A stretch of 64,000 nt of DNA from Acanthosoma haemorrhoidale (GCA_930367205.1 OV884014.1:70783104-70847103), one strand, 5' to 3'; counted from the stretch's first letter, positions 12,057 to 24,770 are shown. Notes: generated by a model not told the origin, from the sequence alone. Program-made: numbers and translations.

Positions 12057-12292
12057 TTACACAGAGAGGGATCTAAAACTAACTCCCGCTTCGACTGCCT
12101 GCTGCCATCGACGAGGAACGGGGGGGTTATATGAACTTGGATATCGTTGAATGGGGTTAGTAAGGAATTGGTATGGTAATGAAAGATTTTGAGGTCTACG
12201 GTAAATGAGCTCATCCACCTTAGGCAACTCAAAGCCTCCGTAAAGTTCAAGATTTCTCCACTGCTGGAATGAACTATGTCGGCCACATTCAT
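12057..12292 (-). pseudogene. Jockey-like LINE reverse transcriptase C-terminal relic
   Basis: On the minus strand one frame reads FELPKVDELIYRRPQN, then LPYQFLTNP, YPSSYNPPVPRRWQQAV and a stop at 12057-12059. This is the usual tail of Jockey-type ORF2 proteins (L-x-I/V-P-x-x-x-E-x-I...N-P...P-P-x-P-x-R-W), and the RRWQQ/HRWQQTV ending is shared with the LINE tails at 53.6 and 63 kb. A segment before it is partly recognisable (SSFQQWRNLELYG). It is a related but more diverged copy. Confidence 0.55.
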
Positions 12293-14130
12293 GAGTATAC
12301 CCCGTTTTCAGTAGAAAAAAATCGAAAACGGCTCATAAGTTATCCGATGGCTCAACGTCCACTTGAGAATAGTAGAATTGTGGGGACTCACTACAAATAA
12401 GAGCAACATACAAAATCTGCAAAAAGTTCCTTGGACGGGGGGAAAATTCATTTTTATCTGATGGGCAAATCTCGATCGATAAAGAGCACAGATATATCGC
12501 CCTTACTGGCCGGGGGTATTCAGAGGGAAACATGCGCAGGACTGGATTATGTGCTAACTCGATAAATAGCGAAGCTGGGATAAAAAATAATTTACTAAAT
12601 TGTTAATTTATTTTCTGTAATTAGTTTTTAAAATAATCTAAAACAATTTCACATATGAACGATAATCACATATGTATGTGGATGCATAGATAAATTATAA
12701 ATATATCCATACAAATGTACTCTTCATTACCGAATAAATATAAAAAAAATTGTGCTTACTTTAGTGGTAGGCAGCATGTTTTGTAAATATATCATAGGAT
12801 TAACACATATAAAAAAGAAATGATTAATTATCAACAAGACAGTAAATTTAATATTATAGACAGAGTCTTGTAGGTATTGGGTTAACTTTCAAATTAGTCA
12901 CAGTGGCAGATTGAGAGGAAAGATAAAATTTATACAGATGGCATTTGAAAACTGAAAGGGGGGAAAGGAGTAACGGATTAAATGGAATTTACAAAGAGCT
13001 GTACAACCTCAATTGCCTTAGCCTCAAGCTTAATGATGCAACCTTTGATCAAAGGATCAGTGCCCCAGCTATTTTTTGTTTCAATCATCACAGATGTGAC
13101 TTGAAAAAGATTGAAGATCAGAAAAGTGGTTAATTAGGAGTTACTGGGCGGTTTTTTATTGGTTAAAAATTGTTCTTAAACTTTTCCTAGTTTAAACTAT
13201 ACGGCTTCTATAGTAAAAACACATACGAAGGCCAATTAATTACCTACTAGTAGACTGGGTAGTAAAGTATTGAGTTCCAATGGCTCTTAGCACTGAGGCA
13301 CGATCCACTCATTCTAAATGAATAGAAAATAGATAAAAATAGATTTGAAAATTATTATCTACGCTTCAATATAGCAAATATTATAAAATGTCATGTTTTC
13401 ATCAAATGTATGATTGGACAATGGGACAACGTTTCGTCAATCTATGTATGTATATATCAGGTGGCGAGATGGTTGAAGATGCTGACTGCTTAAATCTGCA
13501 TTAGTTATTGAAATATATATGTATATTTATGTATCTAATATATGCAAATATATAAAGGCTGTATCTTTCTACGGATAAATCTATCTTTATTTTACCCTAC
13601 CTTATCCCCAGTCGTAAACACCTACGCTCAAGCTGAAGAATTAAAATATTTTATTTAAAAGGATGCCATTTAACTATTCCAACTACCAGATTTGTTCCTC
13701 TGTCAAATTCTGAACGTTAATCATTGGCGTGTGGTTATAATGAAAATAATAATTAACTAAATGTAATAATGTCCCAATCTATACTAAACCAATTTATCTT
13801 AATAAATTGTAAATATATTGAAAATAAGGTCAATGGAGGGAGTTTTTTTTTATATAAACCAATTTTTCAATGTGATGTGCTATATTTTAATAGATATAAT
13901 GAAATAGGGAATACCACGAATTGAAAATGATGAAAGATTACAATACTTATACACTAACTATTAAGAATGTATTCTTACTAATACGATGTCTTCCAAGACG
14001 AGAGATCCGGGCCATGATCTCATCATATCAGCGTCTCCACAAGGAAGTCTTCGGTCCTAGGTCTCACATAAAGTAGTGCTGGATTTGTTCTCGGAGTCGC
14101 CCCTGAATGCTCCCATGAAAAGAGATAGGA
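12293..14130. other. Intergenic, nothing identified
   Basis: It contains a small inverted repeat CCGTTTTC...GAAAACGG at 12302-12331 and otherwise unremarkable AT-rich sequence. Confidence 0.3.
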
Positions 14131-14490
14131 TTTTTTTTTATTTTCTATCCCCTTGTTACAAAATCGTTACATAATTCAATATAGATTCTACAAAGGACCT
14201 ATTTACAATTTATTTATTGTATTTCTTGTAGCTTGGCTACATTTTATACACATTAATTTTACATTGCGGTCTGCGCTTGTACAAAAGTATAAATATGTAC
14301 ATTATACATTAATTTATTGAACATCTTTAAAAAGTGATGGGGCTCACCTTGTTTATCATAGACTTGGAACTAACTTACGTCTAAACAATAAACCTTAAAC
14401 TAAATCTTAACCTAATTTTCCCCTGTCCCCTTCTTTCCCCTTAAGTCTGCTGCTATCGATGCGGGACAGGGGGTAGTGTTAAACACTGGG
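14131..14490 (-). mobile_element. LINE family A 3' end, 5'-truncated
   Basis: Read on the minus strand, this has the 3' tail shared with copies at 53640-54211, 55362-56345 and 62770-63317. Shared landmarks on the plus strand are TATCCCCTT, GTGATGGGGCTCACCTT, TTAACCTAATTTTCCCC, ATCGATGCGGGA and TAGTGTTAAACACTGGG. A poly-T run at 14131-14139 is the A-tail in reverse. Only the last few codons of the RT remain. Another poly-T run starts at about 14497, just beyond the truncation. Confidence 0.7.
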
Positions 14491-15355
14491 ATAGAATTTT
14501 TTTTTTTTTTTTTTTCCATAGCTCTTAATCTTATAAAAAATAGGATGTGGAAAAAATAAAAGGAAATTTATTTTTGACTTATGGGTGCCTTTCACTAAGG
14601 GTAGTCCCATTTGAAGGATGTATGAGAAGGATATAGGGTGTGGAATGCCTAAAGGAGGGCGGGTGGATTCAGGAAGGTAGGGGATAGAATTTCCTACCCC
14701 TTTCCTATTTAAACCCGATCCCCCCCCACCCAAAACCTCCTTTGCTTAGGTGGGCGGTCTGTTCTTAGATCTTCTCCCTATAAAATATTTGTCTCAACAT
14801 TTATTTCACTTATAAAGTATTTTTTAACACCTCCTTAGATCTAGGCGTGTCCACGACTCACATTTCTCGACTCAACACATTTCTGATAAGTAATTTGCCA
14901 TCTCGGACGTACTTGCTTTCGGTCCTTACTCTAGGCGGACAACGGTTTATTGCTTGTCCCTCAAGCCATTTTTTATGGAAGTCATTAAAGGACACCTTCA
15001 TTCTGCCGACTTATACATTCAGTTTCTATCTATTAATCCTGTTATTATTCCTATTACATTTATGTGGTGGGGTATACTCATAACAATACATTCTCTAGAG
15101 CTAAATTGATAATGATTATGTAATGTGCATAAACGTTGTCCGTTAATGAATTTGATGGAAACCTAACTATGCTGTTATTTACAGCTAACAGGTAATTAAA
15201 CTGAATTCAGAAAAGAGCAGACAATTCTTTTATTCTGAAACTTGCTTCAACCCTACCCTCCATAATGCGTGCAGACCCAAAAATAAATTCTAAACAAATG
15301 CAATTACAAAAAAAAAAAAGGTACCATTTGCTGCCCTAGGAAACACGAATATTCA
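14491..15355. other. Poly-T run and unidentified sequence
   Basis: A run of about 19 T at 14497-14515 could be the reversed A-tail of a second minus-strand retrocopy extending rightward, but I recognise no family in 14516-15355. Poly-C at about 14720. Confidence 0.25.
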
Positions 15356-15773
15356 CGACTACACAGTCATCAATCGATGATGGTAAGTAAATATCTCAAT
15401 CATTACCCAGGATGGTCCAATAGTGTTCACCACTTAGACCTCCGAGGGCTGAAGCCACTATTGTGCGATCTACAAAAACTGTTAACAGTTTACAACAAAT
15501 TAAAACAGCTGTTGCTTCGGGTCGGAACGTCATCAAGAACAATTTTTACTTACCAATATGTGGCTTCAGCCCTCGGAGGTTTAAGTGGTGAACACTATTG
15601 GACCATACTGGGTAATGATTGAGATATTTATGGTGGGCGAGGGCTGAAGCCACATATTGGTAAGTCAGCAAAGAATATTGGGAAAGAGGTACGCGTCATT
15701 CATTGAGGACAATTGCTAGGTGCTTCATTTTGTATTGACAACTTACCATCATCGATTGATGACTGTGTAGTCG
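15356..15773. mobile_element. Nested foldback (inverted-repeat) element
   Basis: The outer inverted repeats 15356-15388 and 15741-15773 are perfect over 33 bp (CGACTACACAGTCATCAATC...). Inside, 15390-15458 pairs with 15560-15629 almost perfectly, and 15548-15575 is complementary to 15637-15665. The central part 15468-15547 also occurs alone at 19112-19191. No transposase frame is present; it is non-autonomous. The terminal repeats do not match a superfamily I can name. Confidence 0.75.
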
Positions 15774-16437
15774 AATGAACTAGTGATGTTAATAAAAAAG
15801 TCATGTTGTTTCACCTTATTTAATTTTAACAATCATTTGACCAGTTGTTAAGAAATCGGGTCCGACAATCAAGCACGTACGCGCGAAATATCTTGACGTC
15901 GTTCTTTCCACGTCTAATCTTCTTTTGACTAGTCCAATACCCAGCACTGACTCAGAGCAAAGGATCCACTAAGACCTCATCTTTTATTTTGTACCAATGA
16001 AAATCTGCGTAAAAGACCTATGTATATTGATTGATTGACTTTATTGTTGATTTTCAGCCCAAGTTGTGAGGTAATTAATTTTAGGACAAGCTATGTCGAC
16101 TAAGCATTTTCTCAGGTATTTCCAATGCTCCCACCCCCCGGGATAACATCTAACAGACTTACCCCCTGGGAGTAGGAAGCAGCCGAATTAAGGAACACCC
16201 ATTGAATCTACATTCTGTGTGCATGTAAAATTATAAACTCGGCAACACCGATATGGTGCTCATTGCACACCTCACCCAGTCTTTTCATGTCTCTATCCAT
16301 CTTCCTTAATCACGTATCCCTCATAGATATAGTCTTTACTGAAAATTCTACCATTATTGTGAGTTTTTTTCATTAATGAATTGTCAAGTCTTCACGGTCG
16401 TGAGATCGCTAATTATAGATATGACATTAGAACGTTT
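15774..16437. other. Intergenic, upstream of CpG-rich block
   Basis: No gene seen. A TGATTGATTGACT motif near 16029-16042 resembles a TALE-homeodomain site; this is weak evidence by itself. Confidence 0.25.
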
Positions 16438-16804
16438 TATAAACATTGCTGCAAGTATGATTTGGTTTAATCAAAAGTTCTACCGTAAAGGGCAGCCAGC
16501 TCCTTTACTTGCTGGCTGTCGCGCGCGGAGTCGCCGACCCAGACAGACGTCCCTCAAAGGTAAACAAGAAAAGCGATGCAGTGAAAGTGTTCGCCAGATA
16601 GCGCTTCGGTCGGACGCCGGCTCTCAGACGTACCTCGTCGTTCGTACCCACCGGTCCTAGTGTGCCTTGTCTGTGTACAGTCACCGACGTACTTGTGCTC
16701 AAGTGTTCAGTGTGTCACATCTGTGTTCAGTGTGTTTGTGAAGCGATCTCTCAGTGTCTCCGGTCGCCTCTCAGGATCTTCTACTTCTGGCTGGCTCAGC
16801 TCTC
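16438..16804 (+). promoter_or_regulatory. CpG-dense putative promoter and non-coding first exon
   Basis: TATAAA at 16438-16443 is followed by an abrupt rise in GC and CpG in DNA otherwise very AT-rich. A hairpin CAGCCAGC...GCTGGCTG lies at 16493-16518. TCAGT, the arthropod initiator core, recurs several times between 16700 and 16760. A good 5' splice site, CTC|GTAAGTAG, follows at 16805. No convincing coding frame covers the block; open frames on both strands look like by-products of high GC. The simplest reading is the promoter plus 5' UTR exon of a + strand gene with its next exon far downstream or outside the window. The gene is not identifiable. Confidence 0.45.
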
Positions 16805-19111
16805 GTAAGTAGCCCTGTCAGTGTTTGTACTCCGACAGCAGGTGTTGTCATTGACTACCAATAAAGTGGACGGTATCGATCGAAAATGTTGTACGTGTTC
16901 CATTTGTGAAAGATCAACCGGATTCTGTAGAAGTATGACAACTCCTCGAATGTACCCTGACCTTTCTTAACATTTAAACACAAGGCAGTTTTATATAAAT
17001 TTTATTGGTATTATAGCTAGCTGCTGCTAATTATTTTAGTGAAATTTTCTTTACTTTAACTATAAAATCCTTAAAATCTGACGAACCTTCCAGCCCCATC
17101 CATGCCTATGCCGTTGCAAATGACTGGCTTTCACTTACTTATAATGAACCAACATCTCAATATTTGAATAAATATTGTCGATTAAACTTCATGGTTTCAC
17201 CGCGTTTAAATTTATCTGTTTACACTTGATTGTATGTACAATATTCCCTGTAATAATTATTCTAATATGACGGAATGTTAATGATCTAAGCTAGATTTGG
17301 TCTACTGAGAAATGCTTAAAAGAAATTTAAGCATTGAAGATTTGTATGTTGAGATTTGACGTTGCGCTGTTGACAACACTGTTTAGTTCCGCCAAGTTTC
17401 GTAGAAGCCGTTGAGTATCGTGGAATAAAATTTGAATTATTTTGATTTTGTAGCTACTGATTGTATAGTTTTTAATATACTTTTAGATAGTTGAATGCCC
17501 TGTATTAATACAATTTAATTGTTAAAGGTTTTATAAAGGCATCGTATAATTGAAAAAAATAAGTTCACTTAAAATCAGTAGATAATTAGATATATTTACG
17601 AATTGAACTGGTTTATCTTTTCTTCAGAGAATCCTAACATTTAAAAATATCGGCATTTCTATGCTTTTGCTGTACTTCAACGTCAAATGCCTAAATTCCT
17701 CCAGATGATGAGGGAATTTAACAAGCTGTTAAATATTCTGCAAGAAGATGAAAAGATCTTGTGAATTAATTACTTGACCTAGCTGCACTATAGATAAGGT
17801 TTCATTATAGTATTGAAAATAGGTTAATGAAAGATGTTAAATATTTACTTCTATGAAATTTCAATCAGTATCAATCAAGTAAATTACATAATAATAAATT
17901 ATAATACAATGACAGACATATTAAAACTTTACATTGCAACTCATTTTTTCTTATATAATCTAATTTATATTGTATTATGCCACCTGCAGAAAAGAGCTAA
18001 TGGCTGCTCAAAAACTCATCAATACGTCCTTATGTGGATCTTACTAATTGTTTTTACGTAATTCACTTGCACCATTTTCATTCTCAAGTATTTGGTTCGA
18101 GAGAATAATTTTAAGTATTCTCTACTCATGTTAAAAATCGTCATATAACAATCATTGTCGATCTCAACAGATGCAAGTTAAAAATAGTAGTAGTTAGTAT
18201 TAGAGTATTGCATGTATCATTAAGTATGTGTGTCTCTTACAAGCATCTAAAGCAGTAAAGACATGATACCCGGAAAGTGCAAACAGTTGGAAACAAGAAC
18301 AGGTTAGAACCTCCCCCCTATTATTCTCTACCTTGGTACCTTCCTCAATATATTGTTAAATTTTCAATCTTAAATTAGTCTATAGTTAAAAGTAATTACA
18401 ATTATAACAGTCTTAAACGTCACCTTGACGTTTTTCCTCAAAATCGTTTTAAAATTGGTACGGCACAAAAACATTCTATTACATGCTGCAAGGTCTTTTA
18501 TGAGACATATGAAAACATTTTAAAACATGAAAATAAAATGCTCAGTAATCCCCTCGTTGAACACCTGTTTGATAACATAATTTAAAATTTTTTTTGAAAA
18601 AACAATGTTATTACTGCAATGCACCAGTATTTAGGACGGTTTATAAATATATAAAAACACATATTGTAATAGTTGGATGCTATATATACATATAGCATGA
18701 GGATATAGGGTGTACTGAGTTCAACAAGAACCTGAAAACCGCATTGTTTTAGGAAGCCTTGTTGTGGCAATAAAGGTATGGTTAAAGCGACGTTGTGTAC
18801 TTTTTTTCAAACTGTTATGGAATTAATAAATTATGAAACCTGTACTATTTGGTAAATGTAATTGGTAGTAAGGAATGAGATGTTTATGTTTTTGCAAGTA
18901 TACAGTAGGTTTACAATGCCGGAAATAATATCTGAAGTTTCAGTATTATCGTTTTCTGAAAGCAGGAAACGTAGAATGCGAACTGGAATATGTTATCTGA
19001 TATATGCGTACGTTATGCTAATACTGCGAGGACCAGCCAAGGGTGGAGCTTGTTCCGTTCCAATGTAATTTCATAACCCGAGATGTACCGCTGCTGGCTC
19101 CTGTCCGAGCT
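16805..19111. other. Unannotated AT-rich DNA, possibly first intron of the 16.4-kb gene
   Basis: No exon, domain or repeat recognised. GC falls back to background after about 16870. Confidence 0.25.
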
Positions 19112-19191
19112 ATCTACAAAAACTGTTAACAGTTTACAACAAATTAAAACAGCTGTTGCTTCGGGTCGGAACGTCATCAAGAACAATTTTT
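19112..19191. repeat. 80-bp repeat shared with the core of the 15.4-kb foldback
   Basis: Identical by eye to 15468-15547 and in the same orientation. It holds the palindrome AACTGTTAACAGTT and an E-box CAGCTG. The foldback arms are absent here. Confidence 0.8.
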
Positions 19192-19499
19192 TTTGTCAAT
19201 CTCGAAAGAAATAGTTCGTTATGCAAAAGGAATTCGATCACCTCACACCACTATAAGCGTTAACGTCCTTGACAAAAATATGCAATTATTACACGTATCG
19301 ATAATTATACAAAAATAATACTGTTTTTAAAACTATATGCTAATCAAGGCTAGAAATTCTTAAAAGTATTCCTTAATTTTATATATGTGTAATAATTGTC
19401 ATGTAAAGTCAAACTGTATAAACAATATAATATAAATATGTGACATAAAATAGACAGGCTATGATAAATTCAGGTTATGATACTACTCGACTACTTACT

Positions 19500-19790
19500 A
19501 AGCCAAGTACTGACTAAAGGTGGCGTCACGGAATTAGAAGCGTGAGAGCCCGCAATACATACATTGTTACCGCTCTGTGCACTACTTCTCTTCTATCCGC
19601 GCGATCCCTTTACTTCGGTAATGTCAATCAATAAGCAAATTATTAGTTAGTCCTCCTTCCGCCCAATGTGGCAACACTGCGCCAAGTAACCTCTTCATAC
19701 CAAGCGTCCAATTTCATGAGCGTGACTATAGTGACGACGGATCCCCCGTCGCGATCAACCTCGAACCGGGAAAAAGACACTGGATTTGAA
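19500..19790. promoter_or_regulatory. GC/CpG-richer island, candidate regulatory element
   Basis: It stands out from AT-rich flanks, with many CpGs and TGTCAATCAAT at 19622-19632 (a Pbx/Meis-type composite site). The function is an inference from composition only. Confidence 0.25.
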
Positions 19791-19967
19791 TTTCTTAGTC
19801 ACAGAATGCATATATTACAATCTACAATTATTACAATAAGATACCGCCAGACTTCAATAATGTAAGGAAGGTATCAGTGGATGTCCTCTGCCTAGATGTC
19901 AGAAAATCCATTTTATCATATTCCCTGGTTTTGGCTCAAGTCACAGTAGTGAATAATAAATAAAATG

Positions 19968-19969
<2 letters not shown>

Positions 19970-20032
<63 letters not shown>
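19970..20032. repeat. (AT)n microsatellite
   Basis: About 29 AT units directly adjoining the solo LTR; TA-rich sequence resumes on its other side at 20695-20717. Confidence 0.95.
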
Positions 20033-20694
20033 TGAAACCTACCTCATTTTTTACCATTTCTCTTTTTACTATATTTGATCAATTTAACTTAACTAATTTG
20101 GCAGGTCCGTCATGAGATCTTTAATTCAAATTGTTTTATGTCTTTGACATAGGAATTTATCCCGATTGAATCGCCCGATCCCAAGGCTAATGTTATGGTT
20201 ATTAATAAATTGAGAAACTAGGAATTGTGAAATATATTCAAATAAAATGGTTATAACAAATAATTATAATTAACATAGAGTATTGACAACATGTATAAAC
20301 AAATATTCAAATCCTTTTAAATTATGATAGCTACTACTAATTACAAAACATGAATTTGAGCTCAATTTTTTGAATGGATCCATAATAATAAACAATATTC
20401 ATAGCACCAACCTACAACTTATCCGCCCATCTGTCTAAACACACCATGGTATTCAATAACGTTCAACTGCTTTTCTTCTCTTCTCTTCCTGTAATCCAAC
20501 CAACGTTACTTTCTACTGTTGGTTCTTCAATAGTATGGTAACCGCCAATTCGGGAGCTTGCTAACTGCGTTCTTCTCGATGGCTGTGCTAAGACTGGTTT
20601 TCAGCTCATCCCCACTCCTAGGAGTATAAGGGGAAATGACCCTTACCATATGTGAGGGTCATGATCTTTATTCTCAAATATCATGAATGTTACA
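20033..20694 (-). mobile_element. Solo LTR of the 46-50-kb LTR retrotransposon family
   Basis: In reverse complement it runs TGTAACATTCATGATATTTG... to ...GAGGTAGGTTTCA, the same ends as the LTRs at 46016-50620, and is 662 bp against 661 bp. It has visibly diverged from them (substitutions and indels; the GAA tract is reduced). No internal region or second LTR is attached, so it is a solo LTR from an older insertion. Both flanks are TA repeat. Confidence 0.9.
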
Positions 20695-20717
20695 ATATAT
20701 ATTTATATATATATATA

Positions 20718-23700
20718 AAACAACCATCTATTCATAAACATTAATAGTCCTCAGGAAGAAAGGGGGAAAAACCCTACCCTGAACCAAAACAAACATACAA
20801 TATAAAGGTAGATTGTACCTTCTTTTCGTACAGCAAAATTTTCTCTATTGCTGTTCTCAAGCAACCGCTGGATTAAAAGATAAACCATAGCGGATGGGAT
20901 GGAATATTATTAAAATATATTGGTTGCGGTTTGCGCCAGTTTCTTTTATATGTTCTTTCACTCCGTAACAGTGACATTTCCACGGTGGGTTTCGACAGAT
21001 AGACTTTCTTTTCCTTTTTTTTTTCTATTTCTCTATCTCTCTCCAGCTAAAGGAACATTCTCTATTAAGACGGGGTTAACATTTAAACACTATTTAGATA
21101 CAGTTACGCCACGACGACTTTGCAACAAACCGTACCATTAGAAATCTACATAGAAAGGTGCACTGGTTTATTTAGGTCATATCAAGTTTTACACATTGTA
21201 TTTTTTATTGCAAATAAAGAAACCCTTGAATTTAAAAATATTTATTTGTATGTCGCAAGGGTGTAAACCAGATGGACGGCGACGCCTGACTTTTTTGCCT
21301 CATGATTGGAGAAAATATTTTCGAACATAAAACTCGGTGTTCGTGAAGGTTAGGATGAAGGACGGAGTTTCCAGCGAGTACGCTTACTCTTGCTTTCTGG
21401 TAATTACTAATTTCCAAACAGCATGATCTTCTAGGTCTCCTTTTCCCTTCAGTAATGGGTCCTTCCATCACCACCGCTTTCTTCATTCTCATTTTCCTAC
21501 TGGGCAGTTTACCGCGATGAAGTAACTTCTCATAATCCTCCGAAAAGTAGAAGTGAAACAGAGTATATCAACCAACTTATTTTTCTCAGCTACTTATATA
21601 TGTATAAAATTAGTCTTAAACGCCACCGTCTAATTACACTAAAGATAAAACTTTAAATTACTATAAATTGTTCGAAATTATGAACGGTGTTTTTTTTTTC
21701 CTTGACTTATGGGTGTTCTATGCCCTTCAATACAACTTCAGATGATGAAGAACAGAAAGTATTTTATTTTTTGGAGCTGTTCTGATTTTACAGCACTGTC
21801 ATTTTCGGGTGCCGGAGTAGATAAAAACTTGACTTGAATGAGTAATTCGTAATAGTGATAAGAAATTTGTTATTATACTGTAAGGTGATAAGGTGATAGA
21901 TTAGAATATTTGGTATAATTTATGTTTTAAAAATTTCAATTCAAAAACGTCTTTTTATTTATTTAAGGGCTTTCAACAATCCATGATTGTCATCCTCATG
22001 TAGGCAGCCTTGCTATACGCAATTACAACCTGTGGAGAACAGTGATCTATCATACATATAAAATTATTCTTCACCGTCTAATTATACTAAAGATAAAACT
22101 TTAAATCAAAAGAAAATATATTGAAGAGAAAATAACATTGTTGTTATTTAAAATCTAAATTTATTATTATTGATATTTTGTAGGTGTAGTCCGTCCATTT
22201 AAGTCCGAACCCATTATTATTATTTATCAGGACGTCAAGACTTTTAATTTAGAACACTACTTAGTATTGTAGGAAAATATTTTTTTTTAAACACTAAATC
22301 ATTTATTAAAGTCCCTATCATCAAGTGAACCCTCCATGTTTATAAGCATCCCTCTGTTCAAGTTTGTCTTAAAATAAAATTTTACATGAAGCATCCACTT
22401 GTCCGCCTCGAAGATATTGTAAGAAATAAATATCTGATTATGATCAGTAACATTAACACGATCTGACTCCTTTGATTTGAAATTTAATTGATTAAAAAAG
22501 TTATTCGTGAAAAAAAAAATTGATTTACCCTATCAATCAAAGTGTTCACAGACAGGTCGGTCGATCCAATAAATTCAATGGATTCAAGAGATTTTGATTA
22601 AAATGTAATCGAAAGTATGTGACTAAAAGTCTAAGATGGCCATTATTTTATCGAAAATTTAATCACCTGATTATAGTAAATAATAAATCGGACTTCTTCA
22701 TTTAGCTTGAGTCAAATTGGCACTTAAATCAAAGTTTAAATGAAAATTAAATCACTAGTCGTTGATTGAAAGATGCCTAGTCTTTAGGGGGCGAGGACTT
22801 TCGTTATGTTTCGTTGCCGACGTAAGCATATTTTAGCAAGCATACCATTGACGATATAGGTAATACACTTATGTATTATTATTGAATACATTATAAGAAG
22901 TACTTTGGCATGTTGCTGTATGTAGTGGAATAAACGGTGAGCCTGTAGAGCGGCTGAACTGCTATAATGAGGCAACTTGCAACAGAACTTTTTATCCAAG
23001 AGAGCCAGTGAAGGTCTACCGCTCTGCAGGAATGCCACCACCAGCTCGCCTTCTCTCCGATCAACCTCTCTTTCGGCGTTTATCTATATTTTCTGGGTAC
23101 GATTACCGTCAGGTGTCCACGCGGTCGGTATTACTTATCTGCAACCCATAGTATTGCAGTTTGTATCGACTTTCGACAATCGACTTTCGCCTGTCTGCCT
23201 GCCTATGAGTTGTACTATAGCGGTCAAATTTATCTGAAATATTTATTTCAGAACACTTCAGATTAAAACTGCTTATATGCTTGCAAAAGTTTGACATACT
23301 ACCAGCATACAAAAAAAAGTACGAGAGCCAGCAGTAGAAAACACATATTAATAGGTTTAATAAAAAATTATTTTTTATCAAAACTACCGAGCAGCAGGAT
23401 TTCCACAATCATTCAATAAGATGTAATAAAAGTCTAACCTTTGAATATTGTTTATTCACTTTTTTTTTTCTTTATTTATTTGACATATTTAAAAAAAAAA
23501 GTTCATAATTGATGTGACCATAATTGAGATCATTAAAAAAAAAATGCTTAAATATTGAATAGTTGGTTGTGGAAAATATATTTAAATAAATACTCCTTGA
23601 TCTCTTGGAGACAAACAAGTAAAAGTAAAACAATTAAAAAATGCTAAACTGCACATGAAATGTCGAGAAAGGAACCTCTATTTTATGTAAACTACGATAA

Positions 23701-24059
23701 AAATAAAAACCGACAAAAAACAAAAACGCAATAACATATCAATGTTTTTCATGTTATTTTTTATTTTAGTTACTGAGGATGGCTGCCTAGATTTTTCGGA
23801 AGCTTTCTTGTTTCTAAATAAACTATATTTAGGAGAGACCGAAGAGTAATTATTTTAAATTCTTAGAATACAGAAAAAAAATGCAAGTGGTCCTTTGATC
23901 AGCTATTTAAATATTACTAAAGTGCCAAAAAAAACAAACACTTCTTATATTTAAAAAGAAATACTAGGACGGACCTTTATTGATAAGAGGTAACAATGGA
24001 GGGGCAAAGAAAAGCCACCATATGCAGAAGTAGCACATAGACACAAAGTGAGCATTTGA
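20718..24059. other. Unannotated AT-rich DNA
   Basis: No gene or repeat family recognised. Minus-strand frames at 21232-21492 and 22784-23041 have no domain. A short identity, GTCTAATTA-ACTAAAGATAAAACTTTAAAT, occurs at about 21630 and 22078, suggesting a small dispersed repeat. Confidence 0.25.
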
Positions 24060-24460
24060 TACCAAAGTAGTCGTAACCTCGTCAGCCAAATAGGGCGCGC
24101 ATGTTACGTATCCAGCGGCTACGACCACGCCTTAACGCTTAGCACCTGACTTAAGTTAAGGTCATTCTGGGCCGCTTATTATCGTATACTCCTTCGAAGG
24201 ATGTACTCGACGACTTTCACTCGGGCTGACAATAATTCGCAGATTGAAGGGTAAATATTGACTGGAGTGACGGGCGACTGTCGGCAAAGTCAGGCCTCAA
24301 AGTGACTCTTATGGCGAAACGGAAAGTTTCACAGACCTGTCGTGTAATATTTGCTAAAGCTATGTTTTAACCAGTGTGCTGTGTTTTATTTATAATGCCG
24401 GGAGTACCGCTAGCCTGGTCTTTGACACATAATTATTGCTTTTCCTATGTACTGTCGAAA
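24060..24460. promoter_or_regulatory. GC-richer island, candidate regulatory element
   Basis: Distinctly richer in GC and CpG than its neighbours (for example GGGCGCGCATG and CGACGACTTTC). There is no long open frame. Regulatory role is inference. Confidence 0.2.
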
Positions 24461-24489
24461 TAGCATGTTTTTTTATCAGGTTATAGACG

Positions 24490-24770
24490 AGTATCGAAAT
24501 GGTACACCCATCAATTGGAACAACAAGGGTCAGAGGATCCGCTTCCTTGGAGTATTAGACACACGACTCATCGGAACACTTAACCCTACGTACAAACTAC
24601 TACAAGCTAACAAACGCCTATAATAACAGTACCCGCTCATCAACAAACATATATCATATTACGGATAGTCACTTAGATCTGTCCTGCGTGGTACTCCACT
24701 AGCACTAGCAAGTCTTATCTGGAAAAGACTGCAAGAGCTTCAGGACAAAATAGTCTGGGACCACTGTCGT
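24490..24770 (+). pseudogene. Decayed LINE reverse transcriptase fragment
   Basis: One frame reads IRFLGVLDTRLIGTLNP, then LLQANKRL, PLINKHISY and, after frameshifts, VLRGTPLALASLIWKRLQELQDKI. Order and spacing match the RT region after the catalytic motifs in Jockey-like LINEs (YLGV-x-LD-x-R-L, RL-x-x-L-x-P-L, VLRP-x-L-x-YA-x-P-x-W, LQ-x-x-QNK). Stops and frame changes make it non-functional. Confidence 0.5.

Noticed and set aside
16376..16702. Open frames on both strands in the CpG-rich block
   Set aside because: High GC removes stops; Arg/Ser-rich products without domains. Better explained as promoter/5' UTR.
21232..21492. Minus frame with a GKRRPRRS motif resembling a LINE tail
   Set aside because: The motif is short and following residues do not continue the LINE pattern.
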